The notes beneath the pieces are model-generated. The model saw nothing but the letters and a program-made list of their open reading frames with translations. It did not search any database and had not been told where the DNA came from. Below, piece after piece: positions 16,479 through 26,203 of a stretch of DNA of 64,000 bases (positions are counted from its first letter, which is position 1; every line of letters begins with the position of its first letter). Position numbers and translations under genes: made by a program. The DNA comes from Microbacterium sp. SORGH_AS_0428. Lineage in GTDB: Bacteria > Actinomycetota > Actinomycetes > Actinomycetales > Microbacteriaceae. The DNA lies in the NCBI RefSeq assembly GCF_031453615.1, contig NZ_JAVIZT010000001.1, positions 868,001 to 932,000 of the forward strand. Direction: 5' to 3'.

Positions 16479-18089
16479 ATGTCATCCCCCGCGAATCTGC
16501 CCCCGGTCCTGCGCCCAGAGAACCCTCCGACGCGGGCCTTGGCCGAGCTCGCGAGCCGCTTCGGCGCAGAGGTCCGCGGCGACGCACGGGGTGTCGAGCT
16601 GCACGGGATCACGCTCGCGACGGCCGACCTCCGTCCGGGCGAGGCGTTCGTCGCCCTCCAGGGCGTGAACCGCCACGGTGCGGAGTTCGCGGCCCAGGCG
16701 ATCGACCGCGGCGCGGTCGCGATCATCACGGATGCGGCGGGCGCCGACATCATCGGCACGGCCGGTGTCCCGGTTCTCGTGCTCGAGAACCCGCGGGCGC
16801 GGATGGGTGAGCTGTCCGCATGGGTCTACGGCACCGGCGTCGACGACGAGCTTCCGCTCCTGTTCGCCACGACGGGCACCAACGGCAAGACGAGCGTCTC
16901 CCACCTCCTCGAAGGCATGCTTTCGCAGCTCGGTGTCGTCACCGGGCTCTCCTCCACGGCCGAGCGCCACATCGCGGGCCAGGTGATCGTTTCACGCCTG
17001 ACGACGCCCGAGGCATCGGAGTTCCATGCGCTCCTCGCGCTCATGCGGGAGAGGGGCGTCGAGGCGGTCGCCGTCGAGGTGAGCGCGCAGGCGCTCAGCC
17101 GCCACCGCGTGGACGGGATCGTCTTCGACGTCGCCGCCTTCACGAACCTCACCCATGACCACCTCGACGACTACGCCGACATGGAGGAGTACCTCGAGGC
17201 GAAGCTTGCCCTGTTCCGTCCGGACCGCGCCCGTCGCGCCGTGATCTCGCTCGACTCGGCCGCCGCGGCGGACGTCGTGGCGCGGTGCGAGATCCCCTAC
17301 ACGACCATCGCGACGCCCGACATCGCCGCGGACTCCGAGCTCGCCGCCACCGCCCAGTGGCGGGTGGAGATCATCGACGAGCGCCAGGAGGGAACCCGGT
17401 TCGCGCTGCACGGTCCTGCCGGCGAGCGCCTCGAGACGGTGGTTCCCGTCATCGGTCGCCACATGGCGGCCAATGCGGCACTCGCGATCGTCATGATGTA
17501 CGAGGGCGGCTACTCGTGGCAGCGTCTCGCGGACGCGTTGGACGGCTCACGCATCGAGGCCTACCTGCCGGGTCGCACCGAGCGGGTGTCGGGCGATGCG
17601 GGACCCGCCGTGTACGTGGACTTCGGGCACTCGCCGGACGCATTCGAGAAGACCCTCGCCGCCGTCCGTCGCGTCACCCCCGGCCGCGTTCTCATGCTGT
17701 TCGGCGCCGACGGCGACCGCGACACCACGAAGCGCCACGACATGGGGCGCACCGGCGTGGAGGGTAGCGACATCCTCGTCATCACCGACCACCATCCGCG
17801 CTTCGAGGAGCCGACCTCGATCCGGGCGACTCTGATCGAGGGGGCCCGGCGCGCGCGTCCGGACGCCGAGATCCACGAGTTCTCCCCGCCCGAGCGCGCG
17901 ATCGTCGAGGCCGTCGCGCTGGTCGGCGAGGGCGACGCGATCCTCTGGGCAGGCCCCGGTCACCAGGATTACCGCGACATCCGCGGGCAGCGCACGCCGT
18001 ACTCCGCTCGTGAACTCGCACGCCGTGCGCTGCGGGACGCCGGGTGGCCCGTTCCCGAGCCGCGCTGGCCCGTTCCCTACGGCGACTGA
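16479..18089 (+). CDS. MurE-like Mur ligase with altered specificity motif
   Basis: A 536-residue Mur ligase: N-terminal UDP-binding domain (1-115), ATPase centre with P-loop TTGTNGKTS (about 127-135) and HDHLDDYADMEEY, and C-terminal domain (from about 360). MurE adds the third residue of the peptidoglycan stem. Its specificity motif, DNPR in diaminopimelate-adding enzymes, reads HHPR here (residues 438-441, in TDHHPRFEEP). It stands alone, not in a division/cell-wall cluster, so a standard murE is probably elsewhere and this may be a paralogue with another amino acid or substrate. GGAGG at 16471-16475 supports the ATG at 16479 over the longer open frame. Confidence 0.82.
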   Translation: MSSPANLPPVLRPENPPTRALAELASRFGAEVRGDARGVELHGITLATADLRPGEAFVALQGVNRHGAEFAAQAIDRGAVAIITDAAGADIIGTAGVPVLVLENPRARMGELSAWVYGTGVDDELPLLFATTGTNGKTSVSHLLEGMLSQLGVVTGLSSTAERHIAGQVIVSRLTTPEASEFHALLALMRERGVEAVAVEVSAQALSRHRVDGIVFDVAAFTNLTHDHLDDYADMEEYLEAKLALFRPDRARRAVISLDSAAAADVVARCEIPYTTIATPDIAADSELAATAQWRVEIIDERQEGTRFALHGPAGERLETVVPVIGRHMAANAALAIVMMYEGGYSWQRLADALDGSRIEAYLPGRTERVSGDAGPAVYVDFGHSPDAFEKTLAAVRRVTPGRVLMLFGADGDRDTTKRHDMGRTGVEGSDILVITDHHPRFEEPTSIRATLIEGARRARPDAEIHEFSPPERAIVEAVALVGEGDAILWAGPGHQDYRDIRGQRTPYSARELARRALRDAGWPVPEPRWPVPYGD

Positions 18090-18334
18090 AGCCGCGATCG
18101 TCCGCACTGCGGCGGCGCCTGCCGTGCGCAGGACCTTAGTCCCTGGCGTGCCCAGAGCCTTGTTGTTCCCACACAAGGAAGCCAGTGGTCTGACCTCTCT
18201 GATTATTCACGGCGTGCATGCTCCGAACGCCGCCTCAGCGCGGGTCTAGCGTGACAACAGGCCCGCCGGGCGGGCGCCCGAAGACGAGCACCACCCCGAC
18301 GCGACCGGCCCCACGAGGACAAGGAAGCGACATC

Positions 18335-20611
18335 ATGAGCATCGTCACCCCCGCAGGAGTATCCCGCGACGCGCAGGACGCCCAGCCCCAGGCCTGGGAC
18401 GGCTTCACGGCCGGCCCGTGGCAGGACGGCATCGACGTGCGCGACTTCATCCAGCGCAACTACACCCCGTACACCGGCGACGGCTCGTTCCTCGCAGGAC
18501 CCACCCAGCGCACGACACGGGTGTGGAACACGCTGGCCGCCATGTTCCCCGAGGAACGCGAGCGCGGCGTCTACGACATCGACCCCTACACGCCCGCCAC
18601 CATCACGGCCCACCAGCCGGGTTACATCGCGAAGGACGACGAGCTGATCGTCGGCCTGCAGACCGATGCGCCGCTCAAGCGCGCGATCATGCCGAACGGC
18701 GGATGGCGGATGGTCGAGGGCGCCCTGAAGACCTACGGCTACGAGGTCGACGAGACCCTCAAGGCGATCTACACGCAGTACCGCAAGACCCACAACGAGG
18801 GTGTCTTCGACGTGTATTCCCCCTCCGTGCGCGCCGCCCGCCGGTCGCACATCATCACGGGCCTCCCCGACGCCTACGGCCGCGGCCGCATCATCGGCGA
18901 CTACCGGCGCGTGGCGCTCTACGGCGTCGACGCGCTCATCGCCGCGAAGAAGATCGACAAGCTCGGGCTGGACACGACGCCGTTCACGGAGGACATCGTG
19001 CGTGCCCGCGAAGAGCACGCCGAGCAGATCCGCGCCCTGGGCGAGCTGAAGCAGATGGCGGCCTCCTACGGCTACGACATCTCCGGACCCGCCACGACCG
19101 CCCGCGAGGCCGTCCAGTGGCTCTACTTCGCCTACCTGGGTTCGGTGAAGGAGCAGAACGGCGCGGCGATGTCGCTCGGTCGGACCTCGACGTTCCTCGA
19201 CGTGTTCGTCCAGCGCGACCTCGAGCGGGGACTGCTCACCGAGAGCGACGCACAGGAGATCATCGACGACTTCGTCATCAAGCTGAGGATCGTGCGATTC
19301 CTTCGTACTCCCGAGTACGACCAGCTGTTCTCGGGTGACCCGACGTGGGTGACCGAGACGATCGGCGGCGTCGGCGAGGATGGCCGACCGCTGGTGACGC
19401 GCACCTCGTTCCGCTACCTGCAGACGCTCTACAACCTGGGTCCGGCACCCGAGCCGAACATGACCGTGTTCTGGAGCGAGCAGCTGCCCGAGGGGTTCAA
19501 GAACTTCTGCGCGCAGGTCTCGATCGACACCTCGGCCGTCCAGTACGAGTCGGATGACCTCATCCGCGCCCAGTGGGGCGACGACGCGGCCATCGCCTGC
19601 TGCGTGTCCCCCATGCGCGTGGGCAAGCAGATGCAGTTCTTCGGCGCTCGCGTGAACCTCGCCAAGACCCTCCTGTACGCCATCAACGGCGGCCGCGACG
19701 AGGTCACGGGCGAGCAGATCGCCCCGGAGGAGACGCCCGTCGGCGACGGCCCCCTCGACTACGCCGACGTGGATGCCCGCTTCGACCGGATGATGGACTG
19801 GCTCGCGGCGACCTACGTGGAGGCACTGAACTGCATCCACTGGTCGCACGACAAGTACGCGTACGAGCGTCTCGAGATGGCGCTTCACGACAAGGACGTG
19901 CTGCGCACGATGGCCTTCGGCATCGCCGGGCTCTCGGTCGCCGCGGACTCCCTCTCCGCCATCAAGTACGCCACCGTCACTCCGATCCGCGACGAGCGGG
20001 GCATCGTCGTCGACTACCGCACCGAGGGCGTCTTCCCCGCCTACGGCAACGACGACGACCGAGCGGACGCGATCGCCGTCGAGCTCGTCGAACGGTTCAT
20101 GGCGAAGCTTCGCCGTCACCCCATGTACCGCAACGCGCTGCCGACGCAGTCCGTGCTGACGATCACCTCGAACGTGGTCTACGGCAAGGCCACGGGCAAC
20201 ACCCCCGACGGACGTCGCGCCGGCGAGCCGTTCGCACCGGGCGCCAACCCGATGAACGGGCGCGACACCCACGGGATGCTGGCCTCGGCCCTCTCGGTCG
20301 CGAAGGTGCCGTACACGGAGGCCCAGGACGGAATCTCGCTGACCAACACGATCGTGCCGGCCGGCCTCGGCCGCACGGCGGACGAGCGTTCGCGCAACCT
20401 GGCGGGCCTGCTGGACGCGTACTTCAGCTCCAACGGGTACCACATGAACGTCAACGTGCTGAACCGCGAGACGCTTCTGGACGCCATGGAGAACCCCGAG
20501 GCCTACCCGCAGCTGACGATCCGCGTGTCCGGCTATGCCGTGAACTTCGTGCGGCTGACGCGCGAGCAGCAGCTCGATGTGCTGTCCCGCACGTTCCACG
20601 GGGGGATGTGA
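18335..20611 (+). CDS. pflB: Formate C-acetyltransferase (pyruvate formate-lyase)
   Basis: Glycyl-radical enzyme converting pyruvate and CoA to acetyl-CoA and formate without oxygen. The 758-residue length is typical. The active Cys pair is Cys422-Cys423 (IACCVSPM) and the radical glycine is Gly733 in [16 protein letters not shown] at 18321-18327 precedes the ATG at 18335; the frame is open upstream but less convincing. The activating enzyme follows eight bases later. It implies fermentative or microaerobic capacity in a mostly aerobic lineage. A 245-base gap upstream holds the promoter region, with an imperfect dyad CTTGT-N9-ACAAG at 18159-18177. Confidence 0.96.
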   Translation: MSIVTPAGVSRDAQDAQPQAWDGFTAGPWQDGIDVRDFIQRNYTPYTGDGSFLAGPTQRTTRVWNTLAAMFPEERERGVYDIDPYTPATITAHQPGYIAKDDELIVGLQTDAPLKRAIMPNGGWRMVEGALKTYGYEVDETLKAIYTQYRKTHNEGVFDVYSPSVRAARRSHIITGLPDAYGRGRIIGDYRRVALYGVDALIAAKKIDKLGLDTTPFTEDIVRAREEHAEQIRALGELKQMAASYGYDISGPATTAREAVQWLYFAYLGSVKEQNGAAMSLGRTSTFLDVFVQRDLERGLLTESDAQEIIDDFVIKLRIVRFLRTPEYDQLFSGDPTWVTETIGGVGEDGRPLVTRTSFRYLQTLYNLGPAPEPNMTVFWSEQLPEGFKNFCAQVSIDTSAVQYESDDLIRAQWGDDAAIACCVSPMRVGKQMQFFGARVNLAKTLLYAINGGRDEVTGEQIAPEETPVGDGPLDYADVDARFDRMMDWLAATYVEALNCIHWSHDKYAYERLEMALHDKDVLRTMAFGIAGLSVAADSLSAIKYATVTPIRDERGIVVDYRTEGVFPAYGNDDDRADAIAVELVERFMAKLRRHPMYRNALPTQSVLTITSNVVYGKATGNTPDGRRAGEPFAPGANPMNGRDTHGMLASALSVAKVPYTEAQDGISLTNTIVPAGLGRTADERSRNLAGLLDAYFSSNGYHMNVNVLNRETLLDAMENPEAYPQLTIRVSGYAVNFVRLTREQQLDVLSRTFHGGM

Positions 20612-20618
20612 GGCAGCC

Positions 20619-21521
20619 ATGACCGTGCTGCTGGGCACGCCGCTCCCCCGTGATGCGGTGCAGCTCGATGCTCCGGCCATGGAGGCCGGCACCACCCGTC
20701 GCGGTGGTGCCGGCCTCCACGGCCTCGACGTGGCCGACATCGACCGCGCCGGACGCCTCGCCGCGATGCGCACCGGCGAACTCGGCTCCGTGCACTCGTG
20801 GGAGCTGGTCACGGCGGTCGACGGCCCCGGAACGCGCCTGACCCTCTTCCTCAACGGCTGTCCGCTGCGGTGCCTGTACTGCCAGAACCCGGACACGTTC
20901 GCGATGAAGGACGGCGTCGCGGTGACGGCGGATGCGGTCCTGGAGCGCCTCCGCCGGTATCTCGGCGTCTTCCGCGCCACCGGTGGCGGTCTCACGATCT
21001 CCGGCGGCGAGGTGCTCATGCAACCCGCCTTCGCGGCCCGGCTGGTCCGCGGCGCCAAGGCGATGGGAATCCACACGGCACTCGACACGTCCGGCTACCT
21101 GGGAGCGCACGCCACCGACGAGCTTCTCGCCGACACAGATCTGGTCCTGCTGGACGTGAAGTCCGGCGACCCGGATACCTATCGCCGCGTCACGGGCCGG
21201 GAACTCGAGCCGACCCTCGAGTTCGGCGAGCGCCTGGCGCGCCGCGGTGACGTCGAGGTGTGGGTACGGTTCGTCCTCGTCCCCGGTCTCACCGACGACG
21301 TCGAGAACGTCGCCGCGGTCGCGCGCTACGCCGCATCCCTGAACGGGATCCGGCCCGGCACCGTGACCCGCGTGGAGGTCCTGCCCTTCCACCAGATGGG
21401 TCGCGACAAGTGGCACGAACTGGGACGCACCTATCCCCTCGAAGACACGCCCGCACCCGAGAAGGAGCTCATCGAACGGGTGCGCGGACAGTTCGCGGCA
21501 GAAGGGCTGACGGTCTACTGA
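20619..21521 (+). CDS. pflA: Pyruvate formate-lyase activating enzyme (radical SAM)
   Basis: Installs the glycyl radical on PflB using S-adenosylmethionine and a 4Fe-4S cluster. The radical SAM motif CxxxCxxC is Cys81, Cys85, Cys88 (CPLRCLYC), followed by [10 protein letters not shown]. At 300 residues it is about 50 longer than E. coli PflA, all at the N-terminus. The ATG at 20619 has GAGG five bases upstream and lies eight bases after the pflB stop; however ATG 20766 would start [13 protein letters not shown], aligning with the family start. The extra segment contains the perfect hairpin at 20680-20719. The stop overlaps the convergent dxr end by seven bases. Confidence 0.92.
   Translation: MTVLLGTPLPRDAVQLDAPAMEAGTTRRGGAGLHGLDVADIDRAGRLAAMRTGELGSVHSWELVTAVDGPGTRLTLFLNGCPLRCLYCQNPDTFAMKDGVAVTADAVLERLRRYLGVFRATGGGLTISGGEVLMQPAFAARLVRGAKAMGIHTALDTSGYLGAHATDELLADTDLVLLDVKSGDPDTYRRVTGRELEPTLEFGERLARRGDVEVWVRFVLVPGLTDDVENVAAVARYAASLNGIRPGTVTRVEVLPFHQMGRDKWHELGRTYPLEDTPAPEKELIERVRGQFAAEGLTVY
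20680..20719 (+). other. 17-bp perfect hairpin at the pflB-pflA junction
   Basis: TGGAGGCCGGCACCACC (20680-20696) pairs without mismatch with 20703-20719, leaving a six-base loop CGTCGC. There is no T-tract after it. It lies inside the first 35 codons of pflA if translation begins at 20619, or in the intercistronic leader if it begins at 20730 or 20766. It may protect the pflB message or reduce pflA expression. Confidence 0.75.
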
Positions 21522-22603
21522 CCAGCGGCGAGCACAGCCGCATCCGCCGCGCGCCGCGCCCAGCTCTCGGCATCGACCAGGCCCTCGCGACTCAGTGTCG
21601 CGGGGGCCTCGTGCGCGTCGACGACGCGGCGGACGATGTCGACGATGTCGAGGAATCCGATGCGTCCCTCGTGGAACGCGTCGACCGCCTGCTCGTTGGC
21701 CGCGTTGAACACCGCGGGATACGTGCGTCCGGCTTCACCCACGCTCTTGGCGAGCGCGACAGCCGGGAACGCCTCATCGTCGAGCGGCTCGAACGTCCAG
21801 GCCGAGGCGCGGGTGAAGTCGAGGGGTGCTCCGACACCGCTCACCCGGTGCGGCCAGTCGAGCCCCAGCGAGATGGGCAGGCGCATGTCCGGAGGCGAGG
21901 CCTGCGCGATCGTGGATCCGTCCACGAACTCGACCATCGAGTGCACGATCGACTGCGGATGCACCACGACATCGATCTGCGCGTAGGGGATTCCGAACAG
22001 CAGGTGCGCCTCGATGACCTCGAGCCCCTTGTTCACGAGGCTCGCCGAGTTCGTGGTCACCACTCGTCCCATGTCCCATGTCGGATGGGCGAGCGCCTCG
22101 GCCGGCGTGGCTGCGGCGAGCTGCGCGCGCGTGCGGCCTCGGAAGGGTCCGCCGGATGCGGTGAGCACGAGCCTGCGCACCTCGGAGGGCACTCCCGAGC
22201 GCAGAGCCTGCGCGATCGCCGAGTGCTCGGAGTCCACGGGGACGATCTGGCCCGGCTCGGCCAGCGCGGTCACCAGCTCGCCGCCGACGATGAGCGACTC
22301 CTTGTTCGCGAGCGCCAGCGTGCGCCCCTCCTCGAGAGCGGCGAGGGTGGGTCCCAGCCCGACGGAGCCGGTGATGCCGTTGAGGACGACATCCGCGTCG
22401 ACGCCGCGGACGAGCGCCTCCGCCTCGACGGCTCCGAGGGCCGTGTCGGCGACGCCGAACTCCGCCGCCTGGGCGGCGACGCCCGCGCGGTCGGTGCCCG
22501 CCGCCAGGCCCACGACGCGGAAGCGATCCGGGTTGTTCCGGATCACCTCCAGCGCCTGGGTGCCGATCGACCCGGTAGAGCCGAGGACGACGACGCGCCG
22601 CAC
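21515..22603 (-). CDS. dxr: 1-deoxy-D-xylulose 5-phosphate reductoisomerase
   Basis: Second enzyme of the MEP isoprenoid pathway, reducing and rearranging DXP to MEP with NADPH. The 362-residue protein opens with the nucleotide-binding [35 protein letters not shown] and [11 protein letters not shown] are the metal/substrate loops. Start GTG at 22603. The FKBP-type lipoprotein gene lies four bases upstream on the same strand, so they form an operon. Together with ispG it places two MEP-pathway genes in this window. Confidence 0.97.
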   Translation of the reverse strand: MRRVVVLGSTGSIGTQALEVIRNNPDRFRVVGLAAGTDRAGVAAQAAEFGVADTALGAVEAEALVRGVDADVVLNGITGSVGLGPTLAALEEGRTLALANKESLIVGGELVTALAEPGQIVPVDSEHSAIAQALRSGVPSEVRRLVLTASGGPFRGRTRAQLAAATPAEALAHPTWDMGRVVTTNSASLVNKGLEVIEAHLLFGIPYAQIDVVVHPQSIVHSMVEFVDGSTIAQASPPDMRLPISLGLDWPHRVSGVGAPLDFTRASAWTFEPLDDEAFPAVALAKSVGEAGRTYPAVFNAANEQAVDAFHEGRIGFLDIVDIVRRVVDAHEAPATLSREGLVDAESWARRAADAAVLAAGQ

Positions 22604-22607
22604 GGGA

Positions 22608-23552
22608 TCAGCCCTCGGTCGGCTTCGTGGAGACGATGTCGATGACGAACACGAGCGTCTCCCCCGCCAGCTGCTGCTGCGACGATCCGGCCTCGCCGTA
22701 GCCGCACGACGGCGACATCGACACCAGCACCTGCGAGCCGGCCTTCTGTCCTTCCAGCGCTCGCTTGAAGCCGACCACGACGCCGTCGGTCGAGAAGCTC
22801 GCGGTCTGACCGCGGTCGTAGCTCGAGTCGAACGTCGAGCCGTCCGACCACTTCACACCCGCGTAGTTGACCTCGACCGTGTCGCCGGCACCGACGGTGT
22901 CGCCGTCGCCCTCCTTGAGCACCTCGACACGCACGCCGTCCTCAGGAGACGACGCGGGGATGGTGATCGTGGGCTTGTCGTCGGAGAAGGTCACGCTGGG
23001 AGCCTCGCCCGCGAACGGCTCCGCCTGGCACCACTGCGCCTCGGGCGTCGACGAGATGAGGTCCACGACGAACACCTGCGCCGCGCTGTTGCTGCTCGCG
23101 GGCAGCGTCGCGACCACGCGGGTTCCGGGAGTGGCGCAGCCGAGCACCTTGCCCAGCACGCTCTCGGCGGCGACCGGCTGGGGCTGCACGGGCGTGCCGT
23201 CGTAACCCACGGAGCCCTGCAGCTGCCCGGTGGCCGCGTCGAAGGCGGAGAGCGCATAGGTGACGTAATCGCCCGCGGCGATGGGGGTACCGGTGCCCTC
23301 GGTGACCACGGTGCGCTCCACGTCGGAGATGTCCAACGGAGCGGTGAACGTGGCGGTCGGCTGCTGACCCACCTCGCCCGAGACGCTGACCGCGTCGGAG
23401 GCGGCGCCCGAGGCGGCGACATCGGCGCAGAGATCCGCTGCGGCGCTCGCGGAGGGGGCGGAGGTCGCGTCGGGCGAGGATGCGGCGGAGCATCCGGCGA
23501 GCGCGAGGGCGCTGACCGCGAGTGCGGACAGGATGGAGAGCGGACGGCGCAC
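22608..23552 (-). CDS. FKBP-type peptidyl-prolyl isomerase lipoprotein
   Basis: A 314-residue secreted lipoprotein. The signal peptide ends in the lipobox LALAGC (Cys about 21), predicting lipid anchoring outside the membrane. Two FKBP-like domains follow: a degenerate one (about 60-175) and a more typical C-terminal one (about 200-310) with [40 protein letters not shown] and PSCGYGEAG. It probably assists folding of exported proteins. GGAGG precedes the GTG start at 23552. It is followed four bases later by dxr. Confidence 0.9.
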   Translation of the reverse strand: MRRPLSILSALAVSALALAGCSAASSPDATSAPSASAAADLCADVAASGAASDAVSVSGEVGQQPTATFTAPLDISDVERTVVTEGTGTPIAAGDYVTYALSAFDAATGQLQGSVGYDGTPVQPQPVAAESVLGKVLGCATPGTRVVATLPASSNSAAQVFVVDLISSTPEAQWCQAEPFAGEAPSVTFSDDKPTITIPASSPEDGVRVEVLKEGDGDTVGAGDTVEVNYAGVKWSDGSTFDSSYDRGQTASFSTDGVVVGFKRALEGQKAGSQVLVSMSPSCGYGEAGSSQQQLAGETLVFVIDIVSTKPTEG

Positions 23553-23661
23553 GGGAACCTCCAGAATCGGTGCGGGGCTGACCCATCATCCCGCATTCGC
23601 CCATGCCCTCGCTGAGAGGGTCCGGCGAGGCCTCATGCGCCGGAGGGAATGGAATCAGCAG

Positions 23662-23667
23662 TAGCCT
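23662..23667 (+). promoter_or_regulatory. -10 box for the acyltransferase gene, leaderless arrangement
   Basis: TAGCCT is followed by six bases and the GTG at 23674, with no ribosome binding site between. Confidence 0.5.
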
Positions 23668-23673
23668 CTTACG

Positions 23674-24465
23674 GTGACAGATGCGCAGAGCCGCGACGCG
23701 GAGAACGTCCCCGATCCCCGCGCATCCGAATCCAAGCCGGTGACGGATGTCGGCTTCGCGTACTTCCTCGGCCGCCGCGTGCTGGCCCCTCTGGCACGCG
23801 TCGCATATCGGCCGCGCATCGAGGGACGCCAGAACGTGCCGCGCACGGGGCCTGTCATCTTCGCCGCGAACCACCTCTCCTTCATCGACTCCTTCGCCAT
23901 TCCCATGGCGGCTCCTCGCCCGGTCCAGTTCCTCGCGAAGTCGAGCTACTTCGACGGACCGGGACTCAAGGGCTGGCTCTCGCGGCAGATCTTCCTCGGA
24001 CTCGGGGCGAACCCCGTCGAGCGCGGTGCCGGCCAGGCGGCGCTCGACGCGCTCGACCAGCAGAAGCGGATGCTGGAGGCCGGAAAGGCCATCGCGCTGT
24101 ATCCCGAGGGCACGCGCTCACTCGACGGCAGGCTCTACAAGGGACGCACCGGCGTCGCCTTTCTCGCCCTCCAGACCGGCGCACCGGTGGTGCCCGTCGG
24201 CCTCATCGGCACGAACGAGGCCATGCCCGTGGGGGCGAAGTTCCCGCGCACGAAGCCGCGCGTCACGATCCGTTTCGGCGAGCCGCTCGATCTCTCGGCG
24301 CACGGTCCCGCCAGCTCCGGGCGCGCGCGTCGCGCGGCGACCGACGAGCTCATGGCGGCGATCCACGCTCTCTCGGAGCAGGAGCTGGCCGGCACATACA
24401 ACGAGGTCCCCGCGCACGGCGCCATCGAACGAATCAAGCGGGTCCTGCCTCACGAGCGCCTCTGA
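23674..24465 (+). CDS. plsC: 1-acyl-sn-glycerol-3-phosphate acyltransferase
   Basis: Transfers an acyl chain to lysophosphatidate or a related acceptor in phospholipid synthesis at the membrane. The 263-residue protein has the catalytic NHLSFID (H-x4-D) near residue 70, the SSYF/GLKGWLSRQIF region, YPEGTRS (substrate binding) and VPVGLIGTNEAMPVG. The start is GTG at 23674, positioned for a leaderless message. It is divergent from the FKBP gene and about 95 bases upstream of dhaK. A glycerol-phosphate acyl acceptor fits the neighbouring glycerol genes but is also general housekeeping. Confidence 0.9.
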   Translation: MTDAQSRDAENVPDPRASESKPVTDVGFAYFLGRRVLAPLARVAYRPRIEGRQNVPRTGPVIFAANHLSFIDSFAIPMAAPRPVQFLAKSSYFDGPGLKGWLSRQIFLGLGANPVERGAGQAALDALDQQKRMLEAGKAIALYPEGTRSLDGRLYKGRTGVAFLALQTGAPVVPVGLIGTNEAMPVGAKFPRTKPRVTIRFGEPLDLSAHGPASSGRARRAATDELMAAIHALSEQELAGTYNEVPAHGAIERIKRVLPHERL

Positions 24466-24561
24466 CGGCACACTTTCTCATTCACGGCTTCCGGCACTTG
24501 ACGCTCAGCCCCACCGGGTGGAGATTCAGAGCGTCTGCGAAGCCACAATGAGGAGGCATCC

Positions 24562-25557
24562 GTGAAGAAGTTCATCAACGACCCGGCCCAGGTACTCTCC
24601 GACGCTTTGACCGGCATCCGACTCGCGCATCCCGAACTGCGCGTCGACTCCGCCAACCGCGTCATCTTCCGCGGCGAGGCGACGCGCCCCGGCAAGGTCG
24701 CGCTCGTCTCCGGCGGCGGCTCCGGCCACGAACCCATGCACGGCGGGTTCGTGGGTACGGGGATGCTCGATGCGGCGTGTGCGGGCGAGGTGTTCACCTC
24801 CCCCACTCCCGACCAGATCCTCGCGGCCACCGTGGGCGCGGACTCCGGGGCCGGCGTTCTGCACATCGTGAAGAACTACACCGGCGACGTCCTCAACTTC
24901 GAGATGGCGGCAGAGCTCGCCGCGGCAGAGGGTGTGCGCGTCGAATCCGTCGTCGTCGCCGACGACGTCGCGGTGCAGGATTCCACCTGGACCGCGGGGC
25001 GACGGGGCGTGGGCACGACGGTCGTGCTCGAGAAGATCGTGGGCGCCGCCGCCGAGGAGGGCATGGACCTCGACGCCCTTGCTGCTCTCGCGACCCGCGT
25101 CAGCGAGAGCGGGCGCTCCATGGGCGTCGCGCTGACCAGTTGCACCGTGCCTGCGGCGGGCAAGCCGACGTTCGACCTCCCGGAGGACGAGATGGAGGTG
25201 GGCGTCGGCATCCACGGCGAACCGGGACGTTCGCGCGTGCCGCTCGCCACCGCCCACGAGATCGCCCGCATGCTCGTCGACCCGATCGTGCACGACTTCG
25301 GCGACGCGCGCGGCGATGCCATCGTGCTGCTCTCCGGCCTCGGCGCCACTCCCCTGATCGAGCAGTACCTCCTGTACGGCGAGATCGCGCCCCTGCTGGC
25401 GGACGCGGGCTTCGACGTGCGCCGCGTGCTGGTCGGCGACTACATCACGAGTCTCGACATGGCCGGCGCCTCACTGACCGTCGTGCGTGCCGACGACGAG
25501 TTCGTGCGCTTGTGGGACGCTCCGGTGGTCACGCCGGGCCTGCGCTGGGGAGCGTGA
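24562..25557 (+). CDS. dhaK: Dihydroxyacetone kinase subunit DhaK (PTS-dependent)
   Basis: Binds dihydroxyacetone covalently for phosphorylation to DHAP. The 331-residue protein has GGGSGHEPMHGGFVG (about residues 52-66) and His218 in VGIHGEPG, the residue that forms the hemiaminal with the substrate and here has the same number as in E. coli DhaK. Start GTG at 24562 follows AGGAGG at 24551-24556. It is first of dhaK-dhaL-dhaM. Being split from DhaL and accompanied by DhaM, it belongs to the phosphoenolpyruvate/PTS-driven type rather than the ATP-dependent single-chain kinase. Confidence 0.96.
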   Translation: MKKFINDPAQVLSDALTGIRLAHPELRVDSANRVIFRGEATRPGKVALVSGGGSGHEPMHGGFVGTGMLDAACAGEVFTSPTPDQILAATVGADSGAGVLHIVKNYTGDVLNFEMAAELAAAEGVRVESVVVADDVAVQDSTWTAGRRGVGTTVVLEKIVGAAAEEGMDLDALAALATRVSESGRSMGVALTSCTVPAAGKPTFDLPEDEMEVGVGIHGEPGRSRVPLATAHEIARMLVDPIVHDFGDARGDAIVLLSGLGATPLIEQYLLYGEIAPLLADAGFDVRRVLVGDYITSLDMAGASLTVVRADDEFVRLWDAPVVTPGLRWGA

Positions 25558-25564
25558 GCGCGCG

Positions 25565-26203
25565 ATGACCGCAGCCACCCTCGAGACGCTGACCGCCTGG
25601 ATCTCCGGCTTCCGTGATCAGATCGTCCAGCACCAGGCCGAGCTCACCGAGCTCGACTCCGTCATCGGCGACGCCGACCACGGCTCCAACATGGCGCGTG
25701 GAATGGAGGCCGTCGTGGCGGCGATGCAGGCGACTCCGCCGGCAGATGCGGCGGCGCTGTTCAAGACCGTCGGGATGACCCTGGTCTCGACCGTCGGCGG
25801 GGCGAGCGGGCCGCTGTACGGCACGTTCTTCCTCCGCCTCGGGGGCGCGGCGGGCACCACCGCCGAACTGGATGCCGCCGCTCTCGGCGCGGCGCTGCGC
25901 GCCGGCGCCGAGGGCGTTCGCACGCGCGGCAAGGCGGAGACCGGCGACAAGACGATGCTGGATGCGATGCTTCCCGCCGTCGATGCGTGGGACGAGGCGG
26001 TGGCCGCGGGATCGGATCTCCCGGCAGCCGCTTCCGCCGCAGCCGATGCGGCCGACGCCGGCCGTGACGCCACCATCCCGCTTGTGGCGCGCAAGGGTCG
26101 CGCGAGTTATCTCGGCGAACGCAGCGCGGGACATCAGGATCCCGGGGCGACATCCACCGCGCTGCTGTTCACGACGCTCCGGGATGCGGTGACGGCCGCA
26201 TGA
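25565..26203 (+). CDS. dhaL: Dihydroxyacetone kinase subunit DhaL (ADP-binding)
   Basis: The 212-residue DhaL subunit carries a tightly bound ADP that is phosphorylated by DhaM and passes the phosphate to DHA on DhaK. The metal/nucleotide motif DSVIGDADHGSNM (about residues 33-45) with its aspartates, GGASGPLYGTFF and GDKTMLDAMLPA are all present. The ATG at 25565 lies seven bases after the dhaK stop, and the stop overlaps the dhaM start by four bases (ATGA), indicating translational coupling. Confidence 0.95.
   Translation: MTAATLETLTAWISGFRDQIVQHQAELTELDSVIGDADHGSNMARGMEAVVAAMQATPPADAAALFKTVGMTLVSTVGGASGPLYGTFFLRLGGAAGTTAELDAAALGAALRAGAEGVRTRGKAETGDKTMLDAMLPAVDAWDEAVAAGSDLPAAASAAADAADAGRDATIPLVARKGRASYLGERSAGHQDPGATSTALLFTTLRDAVTAA

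Noticed and set aside
18203..21088. 961-codon minus-strand open frame opposite pflB
   Set aside because: Antisense to a clear glycyl-radical enzyme with all active-site residues; no domain in the translation.
24466..24561. A second copy of the SorC operator upstream of dhaK
   Set aside because: TCTGCGAAGCCACAA in the dhaK leader shares only part of the dyad and is not symmetric.
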